Assembly: GCA_027622795.1 (NCBI GenBank)
Contig: JAQBZA010000095.1
Span: 1-9,659, forward strand
Length of the DNA stretch: 9,659 nt
Direction: 5' to 3'
Origin: Planctomycetota bacterium
Lineage (GTDB): Bacteria; Planctomycetota; Planctomycetia; Pirellulales; UBA1268
Part shown: positions 6,067-9,659 of the stretch, piece by piece
Layout: the number at the start of each line of letters is the position of its first letter
Position numbering within the stretch: position 1 is the stretch's first letter
The notes under the pieces: generated by a model
Told to the model about the DNA's origin: nothing
The model's input: only the letters and a program-made list of their open reading frames with translations
Databases searched by the model: none
Position numbers and translations under genes: made by a program

Positions 6067-6182
6067 AGGATGGCGAGCGTTGCGTTAGATTCGGCTCACC
6101 TTACGCTGCGTCGCTGGAGGCGACGCCCCCTTCCGACCTGAGGTCGGCAAGCAACGCGCGGCCAGGATGGCGAGCGTTGCGT
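6067..6182. repeat. 19-nt direct repeat pair in the P450-lipoprotein gap
   Basis: The 19-base unit AGGATGGCGAGCGTTGCGT occurs at 6067-6085 and again at 6164-6182, starting 97 bp apart in the same orientation. Between the copies are two perfect hairpins, and the second copy forms the right arm of a third. The 12-mer around the second copy (6161-6172) recurs inverted at 9623-9634 near the window end. This suggests a dispersed intergenic repeat. Confidence 0.7.
6108..6180. terminator. Three consecutive hairpins between convergent genes
   Basis: Hairpin 1 is GCGTCGC (6108-6114) with GCGACGC (6120-6126). Hairpin 2 is CCGACCT (6133-6139) with AGGTCGG (6141-6147); in RNA only the outer five pairs would form. 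Hairpin 3 is GCAACGC (6151-6157) with GCGTTGC (6174-6180). The P450 gene ends at 6039 and the minus-strand lipoprotein gene ends at 6187, so the array lies between two converging transcripts. There are no T-runs, so any termination would not be the simple intrinsic kind. Confidence 0.45.
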
Positions 6183-6186
6183 GAAA

Positions 6187-6405
6187 CTAGAGTATTCCGA
6201 CGTGCGTCCGATACGGCTTCATGTGTGATGGCTGATCGAGGAACCAGATTCGCTCCCACTCGTCAGTGATCGCCCGCAGATCTTCCGACGTGTAAATCAA
6301 CTGTTGTGCACGGCGGATCGGGTCGGCCGAGTACATCGGAATGAGACAACCCGTAGTAGTGGCTAGCAGGGTTACGGCAAGCAGCAGATAAACGGCCTTT
6401 CTCAT
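6187..6405 (-). CDS. Small lipoprotein of unknown function
   Basis: This is a 72-residue secreted lipoprotein. It has Arg-Lys at 2-3, a hydrophobic stretch from about 4 to 16 and a TTTGC lipobox-like site, so Cys20 would be lipidated after cleavage. Threonine at the -3 position is less usual than leucine, but the rest fits. The mature part is about 50 residues, hydrophilic with several tryptophans (EWERIWFLDQPSHM), and shows no catalytic motif. I have the impression of a short planctomycete lipoprotein family ending in PYRTHxGI, but cannot name it. ATG at 6405 is well supported by AGGAGG (6414-6419 on the complement) with an eight-base gap. It lies 133 bp after the HU gene on the same strand and could be co-transcribed or have its own promoter. 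The mature peptide would sit on a membrane facing outward. Confidence 0.75.
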   Translation of the reverse strand: MRKAVYLLLAVTLLATTTGCLIPMYSADPIRRAQQLIYTSEDLRAITDEWERIWFLDQPSHMKPYRTHVGIL

Positions 6406-6413
6406 CGTTCGGT

Positions 6414-6419
6414 CCTCCT
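6414..6419 (-). promoter_or_regulatory. Strong ribosome binding site of the lipoprotein gene
   Basis: AGGAGG on the minus strand, eight bases before the ATG at 6405. It is the clearest Shine-Dalgarno site in the window and the main evidence that this very short gene is real. Confidence 0.75.
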
Positions 6420-6508
6420 GACCTCTTTCGAAATTCGTGTGTAGCCAATCCCTTGGCCCGATCGCGATGTCGATTTGTGCTGATAGGCCCGGCCGCGGTT
6501 TGCCTAGA

Positions 6509-6527
6509 CTACCGGCCTTTCCGGTAG
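6509..6527 (-). terminator. Hairpin after the HU-like gene
   Basis: CTACCGG (6509-6515) and CCGGTAG (6521-6527) are a perfect seven-base-pair inverted repeat with a five-base loop. It starts 12 bases after the HU stop codon in the direction of transcription. No T-run follows, so termination strength is uncertain; it may instead protect the 3' end. Confidence 0.45.
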
Positions 6528-6538
6528 CCCGTCATCGG

Positions 6539-6892
6539 TCAGGGGCCAGCATCTTCGGCGGGATCGTGATCCATGTAGTTTCCGTCGATCCAGGCGGGCG
6601 GGGAATCGAGTTTGCCGATGTCCCGCACCCGAGCTTCCATCTCCTTGCCCGGCTTAAAGGTGACCACGAACTTTGCTTGAACCGGAACCTGCTCTCCCGT
6701 GCGAGGGTTGCGTGCCATACGGGCTTCGCGCTTCTTGATCTGGAACACCCCGAAATTTCTCAGTTCGATGCGACCCTCACGGACCAGCGCTTCGACGAGG
6801 GCGTCGAACGTCCGCTGGACCAGTTCCTTGGTGCGAAGCTGGGGAAGATCGAGTTGTTCGGAAATTGTCCGGACGATGTCTTTCTTGGTCAC
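6539..6892 (-). CDS. HU/IHF-family histone-like DNA-binding protein
   Basis: This 117-residue protein starts at GTG 6892. The family binds and bends DNA as a dimer and helps organise the nucleoid. It begins TKKDIVRTISEQL, continues with GRIELRNFGVFQIKKR, and has the beta-arm with the hallmark ARNPRTGE followed by VVTFKPGKEMEARV. HU proteins are about 90 residues; here there is an extra acidic, proline-containing tail of about 25 residues (ending MDHDPAEDAGP). The open frame continues upstream to TTG at 6946, but that start lies inside the promoter (spacer between -35 and -10), so it cannot be on the transcript. GTG at 6892 is where family homologues begin, and has GGAG ten bases upstream. Whether it acts as HU or as a sequence-preferring IHF-like protein cannot be told. 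Confidence 0.9.
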   Translation of the reverse strand: MTKKDIVRTISEQLDLPQLRTKELVQRTFDALVEALVREGRIELRNFGVFQIKKREARMARNPRTGEQVPVQAKFVVTFKPGKEMEARVRDIGKLDSPPAWIDGNYMDHDPAEDAGP

Positions 6893-6930
6893 GGCTCCGA
6901 CGCTCCAACCGGTGGCTGGGAATCGCCAGA

Positions 6931-6959
6931 AGCCTAGGAGTGCCAAGCACTAGTGTCAA
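6931..6959 (-). promoter_or_regulatory. Sigma-70 promoter of the HU-like gene
   Basis: On the minus strand, TTGACA (6954-6959, a perfect -35) is followed after exactly 17 bases by TAGGCT (6931-6936, a -10 with first, second and last positions matching). Transcription would start near 6924, giving a leader of about 32 bases before GTG at 6892. This pair also excludes the longer start at 6946. Confidence 0.7.
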
Positions 6960-7113
6960 CTTTCCGCCCCGGCGGGACGGCCGGAAACCGGTCCTTGGCC
7001 TCAGACAGTATCGGCTGTACGACCCGCAAACTTGACCCAACCCGACTTTTTTGGCCCGGCGAACTCTGGGGTGTGGGGAAAACGGCTCAGGGGGGATAAA
7101 ACATTTGATATCC

Positions 7114-8115
7114 ATGTCGCAGCCGTCGCCCAGCCCTTCCGATCTACCGGCCCGCCCGGTCGACCTCTCGGTATCGCTCGGCCGGCTGCGGCTGCCCAAT
7201 CCCATCCTCGTCGCTTCCGGCACATTTGGGTACGGCCGCGAGATGGTCGGGTTCGTCGACCTGAAGCGGCTCGGCGGCATCGTGCCGAAGACAATCACCC
7301 CGCTGCCCAGGCAGGGCAACGTGCCGTGGCGGACTGTGGAAACGGCGGCCGGTCTGCTCAACTCGATCGGCCTCGACAATGACGGCGTCGACGCTTTTCT
7401 GCGCAAGCAGTTGCCCTTCCTGCGAGACTGTGGTGCGCCGGTGATCGTGAGCATTGCCGGCGCGAATCAGGTGGAGTTTGTGCAGCTGGCCGATCGTCTC
7501 GAAGGGGTGCCGGGCATTGTGGCACTGGAACTCAATATCTCCTGCCCAAACGTCAGCCATGGTGTCGACCTCGGCACCGATGCCGAGATGTGCCGGAGCG
7601 TCATCGCGGGTGTCCGCGGCGTGACGCACCTCCCGGTGCTCGCCAAGCTCACACCGAATGTCACCGACATCGTGGCGATCGCCCGGGGTGCCGAAGACGG
7701 AGGCGCTGATGCCTTAACGCTGATCAACACCTGCCAGGGAATGGCCGTCGACTGGCGGCGGCGCCGACCACTGCTTGGCAACGTGGTCGGCGGCCTCAGC
7801 GGGCCGGCCCTCAAGCCGATCGCGTTGCGCTGCGTCCATCAGGTACGGCAGAAGCTCTCCATCCCCATCATCGGCGTGGGAGGCATCATGACGATCGACG
7901 ACTGCATGGAGTTTTTCGTGGCCGGTGCCTCGGCCGTACAACTCGGCACCGTAAACTTTGCCGCTCCCCTGACCAGCACCGAAATCCTCGACGCCTTGCC
8001 AGCTGCCCTCGGTGAGCTTGGCGCCGCCTCCCTGGCCGACGTGGTCGGCACTCTCGTCCTCCCCACGCGGCAGCCCTGCGTGGCCTCCTCGGAACCAACC
8101 CTCGATGCCCACTGA
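7114..8115 (+). CDS. pyrD: Dihydroorotate dehydrogenase, class 1B catalytic subunit
   Basis: This 333-residue cytoplasmic flavoprotein oxidises dihydroorotate to orotate in pyrimidine synthesis. Evidence: NPILVASGTFGYG near the start, then GGIVPKTITPLP, ETAAGLLNSIGLDN and the active-site loop NISCPN (141-146). Cys144 there is the catalytic base; class 1 enzymes use cysteine and class 2 serine. Later come LTPNVTD, LINTC, NVVGGLSGPA and IIGVGGI for FMN binding. The type 1B call is from overall pattern; that enzyme works with the iron-sulfur subunit PyrK and NAD+, and PyrK is not in the window. ATG at 7114 is taken as start, but AGGGGGG (7089-7095) lies 18 bases before it and only nine before an in-frame TTG at 7105, so the true start may be three codons earlier. 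It is the first gene of an overlapping trio with trpS and acpS. Confidence 0.93.
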   Translation: MSQPSPSPSDLPARPVDLSVSLGRLRLPNPILVASGTFGYGREMVGFVDLKRLGGIVPKTITPLPRQGNVPWRTVETAAGLLNSIGLDNDGVDAFLRKQLPFLRDCGAPVIVSIAGANQVEFVQLADRLEGVPGIVALELNISCPNVSHGVDLGTDAEMCRSVIAGVRGVTHLPVLAKLTPNVTDIVAIARGAEDGGADALTLINTCQGMAVDWRRRRPLLGNVVGGLSGPALKPIALRCVHQVRQKLSIPIIGVGGIMTIDDCMEFFVAGASAVQLGTVNFAAPLTSTEILDALPAALGELGAASLADVVGTLVLPTRQPCVASSEPTLDAH

Positions 8116-9121
8116 TTCGCCTTCCGCCCCCGCCCAGCCAGCCCGTGTGCTCTCCGGCATCCAGCCGACCGGCCGCTTTCACTGGGGCAACTACTTCGGC
8201 GCCATCCGGCAATACATCGAGCTTCAGGCCGCTGGTGATGCCTACTACTTCATCGCCGATCTTCACGCCCTGACCACCGTCCGCGAGCCCGACCGGCTGC
8301 GGAGCTTCGTGCATGATGCCGCCGTCGATCTGCTCGCGCTGGGCCTCGATCCGGCGCGGGCCACGCTCTTCGTACAGTCGGATGTTCCGGAGGTGACGGA
8401 GCTCACCTGGCTCCTGATGACCGTCTGCCCGATGGGCCTGCTCGAGCGGTGCCACGCCTACAAAGACAAGAAGACCCGCGGCCTGCCGGCCGACGCCGGC
8501 CTCTTCGCCTACCCCGTGCTGATGAGCGCCGACATTCTGGCCTATGACGCCACGCTCGTGCCCGTCGGGGAAGACCAGGTGCAGCACATCGAGGTCTGCC
8601 GTGATCTGGCCGGCTCCTTCAATCATCTGTACGGGGATGTGTTTACGCTCCCTGCGCCGCGGCTCGTGGCCGGGGGTGGGCGGGTGCCGGGCACCGACGG
8701 CCAGAAGATGTCGAAGAGCTACCACAACACGATCGAGGTGTTCGAGGAACTTCCGGCGCAAAAGAAAAAGATCATGCGGATCACCACCGATTCGCGTCCG
8801 GTCGAGGAGCCGAAGGATCCTGACGACGACCATCTCTTCGCGCTCTACTCACTGATGGCCGATGAGGCCGATGTGCAGCGGATGGCGGAGCTCTATCGGC
8901 GGGGCGGCTTTGGCTACGGCGAGGTGAAGAAGGCCCTCGTCGAGGCCGCCGACGCTTTCTTTGCCGACGCGCGGGCCCGCCGGGCAGAACTCGAGGCCGA
9001 CCCGGAGCGAATCGCCGCCGTGCTTACCGACGGAGCGGCCCGGGCTCGGGAGCAGGCGGGGCGGGTGCTCATGCGAGCTAGGCAGGCCTGCGGGCTGACG
9101 CCAGCAGGAAGGCAATCATGA
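8105..9121 (+). CDS. trpS: Tryptophanyl-tRNA synthetase
   Basis: This 338-residue class I aminoacyl-tRNA synthetase charges tRNA-Trp with tryptophan in the cytoplasm. The ATP-binding HIGH element appears as HWGN (26-29) within SGIQPTGRFHWGNY, and the second signature KMSKS is exact (201-205, after GTDGQ). ADLHALT, VGEDQVQHIE and ITTDSR are typical of the family, and the length is usual for bacterial TrpS. ATG at 8105 overlaps the last 11 bases of pyrD; no separate binding site is needed if translation is coupled. The frame is open further upstream, to 8012, but that part is antisense-like alanine/proline-rich sequence inside pyrD and lacks family similarity. The gene ends in ATGA, shared with acpS. 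Confidence 0.96.
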   Translation: MPTDSPSAPAQPARVLSGIQPTGRFHWGNYFGAIRQYIELQAAGDAYYFIADLHALTTVREPDRLRSFVHDAAVDLLALGLDPARATLFVQSDVPEVTELTWLLMTVCPMGLLERCHAYKDKKTRGLPADAGLFAYPVLMSADILAYDATLVPVGEDQVQHIEVCRDLAGSFNHLYGDVFTLPAPRLVAGGGRVPGTDGQKMSKSYHNTIEVFEELPAQKKKIMRITTDSRPVEEPKDPDDDHLFALYSLMADEADVQRMAELYRRGGFGYGEVKKALVEAADAFFADARARRAELEADPERIAAVLTDGAARAREQAGRVLMRARQACGLTPAGRQS

Positions 9122-9537
9122 CCGTCCTCGGCATCGGCACCGATATCACGGAAGTGCTGCGGATCGCCCAGATGATCGAGCGCCACGGCGAACTCTTTGT
9201 CGGCCGGGTCTACACGGCGGCGGAGATCGACTACTGTCGCAGCCGCCGCATGGCGACGCAGCACTTCGCCGGCCGCTGGGCCGCCAAGGAGGCCGTGCTC
9301 AAGGCGCTCGGCACCGGCTGGCGGAAAGGCATCAGTTGGCGTGATATCGAGGTGCTCAACGGCACTGGCGGCCGCCCGACCGTGACGCTGCAGGGGGGCA
9401 CCCGGGAAATCGCCGAACGGATGGGGATTCGCTGCGTGCTCGTCAGCATCTCTCACTGCCGCTCCCATGCCACGGCCTACGCCACCGCTCTCGACGAGAC
9501 GCCGCCGACGTTTTCCGTCGATATGCCGTGGGTGTAG
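9118..9537 (+). CDS. acpS: Holo-[acyl-carrier-protein] synthase
   Basis: This 139-residue enzyme transfers phosphopantetheine from coenzyme A to the serine of apo-ACP, activating fatty acid synthesis. It opens with GIGTDITEV, where Asp9 is the metal ligand. It has the second signature FAGRWAAKEAVLKAL (50-64) with Glu58, then GRPTVTL and the closing strand SISHCRSHATAYATA (110-124). Length is close to the usual 120-140 residues, with a short extra tail (ETPPTFSVDMPWV). Its ATG overlaps the trpS stop in an ATGA, so translational coupling is likely. It is the last gene of the pyrD-trpS-acpS run; 122 bases of repeat-like DNA follow before the window ends. Confidence 0.95.
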   Translation: MTVLGIGTDITEVLRIAQMIERHGELFVGRVYTAAEIDYCRSRRMATQHFAGRWAAKEAVLKALGTGWRKGISWRDIEVLNGTGGRPTVTLQGGTREIAERMGIRCVLVSISHCRSHATAYATALDETPPTFSVDMPWV

Positions 9538-9565
9538 GGCCGCGAGGGGTTGCCCGTACCACATC

Positions 9566-9656
9566 GCCGGACGCTCGCTGCGGCCCTCCAGGCCTTCGCT
9601 CGCTCGGAGGAAACCTCGCTTTCGCCATCCTGGCTGCGCTCGGTTTCCTACGCCGG
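9566..9656. repeat. Palindrome-rich intergenic repeat at the window end
   Basis: The DNA after acpS has no supported gene. It shows AGGAAACC (9608-9615) with inverted partner GGTTTCCT (9642-9649). GCTCGCT occurs twice in direct orientation (9573-9579 and 9598-9604). A small GGCC/GGCC hairpin has arms 9582-9585 and 9591-9594, and GCCGG is found near both ends. CGCCATCCTGGC (9623-9634) is the exact reverse complement of 6161-6172. It is probably cut by the window edge. Confidence 0.55.
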
Positions 9657-9659
9657 CTC

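Noticed and set aside
6437..6937. Plus-strand open frame of 166 codons opposite the HU-like gene
   Set aside because: The HU protein on the other strand carries the RNPRTGE arm and a matching promoter; the plus-strand translation shows no family features.
7886..8833. Long minus-strand open frame (315 codons) opposite pyrD and trpS
   Set aside because: It lies antisense to two genes with exact family signatures. Its translation is rich in Arg, Gly and His, as expected from the complement of GC-rich codons, and has no domain motif.

Overview
The window looks like chromosomal DNA of a planctomycete, probably of the Pirellulales type (inference, no 16S or marker tree available). The reasons are a sigma factor of the planctomycete ECF class set beside a Ser/Thr kinase, a secreted 23-residue leucine-rich-repeat protein, a small lipoprotein, an HU-like protein, and palindrome-rich intergenic repeats. 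All genes that can be supported are protein-coding. I see no rRNA, tRNA, CRISPR array, transposase or integrase.

Layout. At the left edge, the first 113 codons of an RluA-type pseudouridine synthase run leftward out of the window (1-341, minus), divergent from a YkgJ-type cysteine-cluster protein (390-815, plus). Next comes about 390 bp of non-coding DNA (816-1201) full of hairpins, with a 22-nt direct repeat and one terminator-like stem with a T-run. The middle block (1202-4823) is visibly poorer in G+C than the right end. It holds a secreted LRR protein (plus), an ECF sigma factor (minus, convergent with the LRR gene) and a membrane Ser/Thr kinase (plus, divergent from the sigma gene). The part of the kinase beyond its membrane segment is a degenerate C-type-lectin-like domain. 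A bacterial cytochrome P450 follows (4900-6039, plus).

A short structured repeat region (6067-6182) separates the P450 from two minus-strand genes. These are a 72-residue lipoprotein (6187-6405) and an HU/IHF-family protein (6539-6892) with a well-formed sigma-70 promoter. The right end is a tight housekeeping operon on the plus strand: pyrD (class 1B dihydroorotate dehydrogenase), trpS and acpS, joined by 11-nt and 4-nt overlaps. The window ends in another palindromic repeat that shares a 12-mer, inverted, with the one after the P450.

How the genes may work together. The best candidate for an unusual system is the sigma/kinase pair. A single-pass kinase with an external lectin-fold sensor could pass a signal to the divergently encoded ECF factor, which has no anti-sigma gene beside it. 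The LRR protein, and less likely the P450, could be an output or partner. Kinase-linked ECF factors are known in planctomycetes; the lectin-fold sensor and this gene grouping are what merit attention. The rest of the window is ordinary housekeeping.
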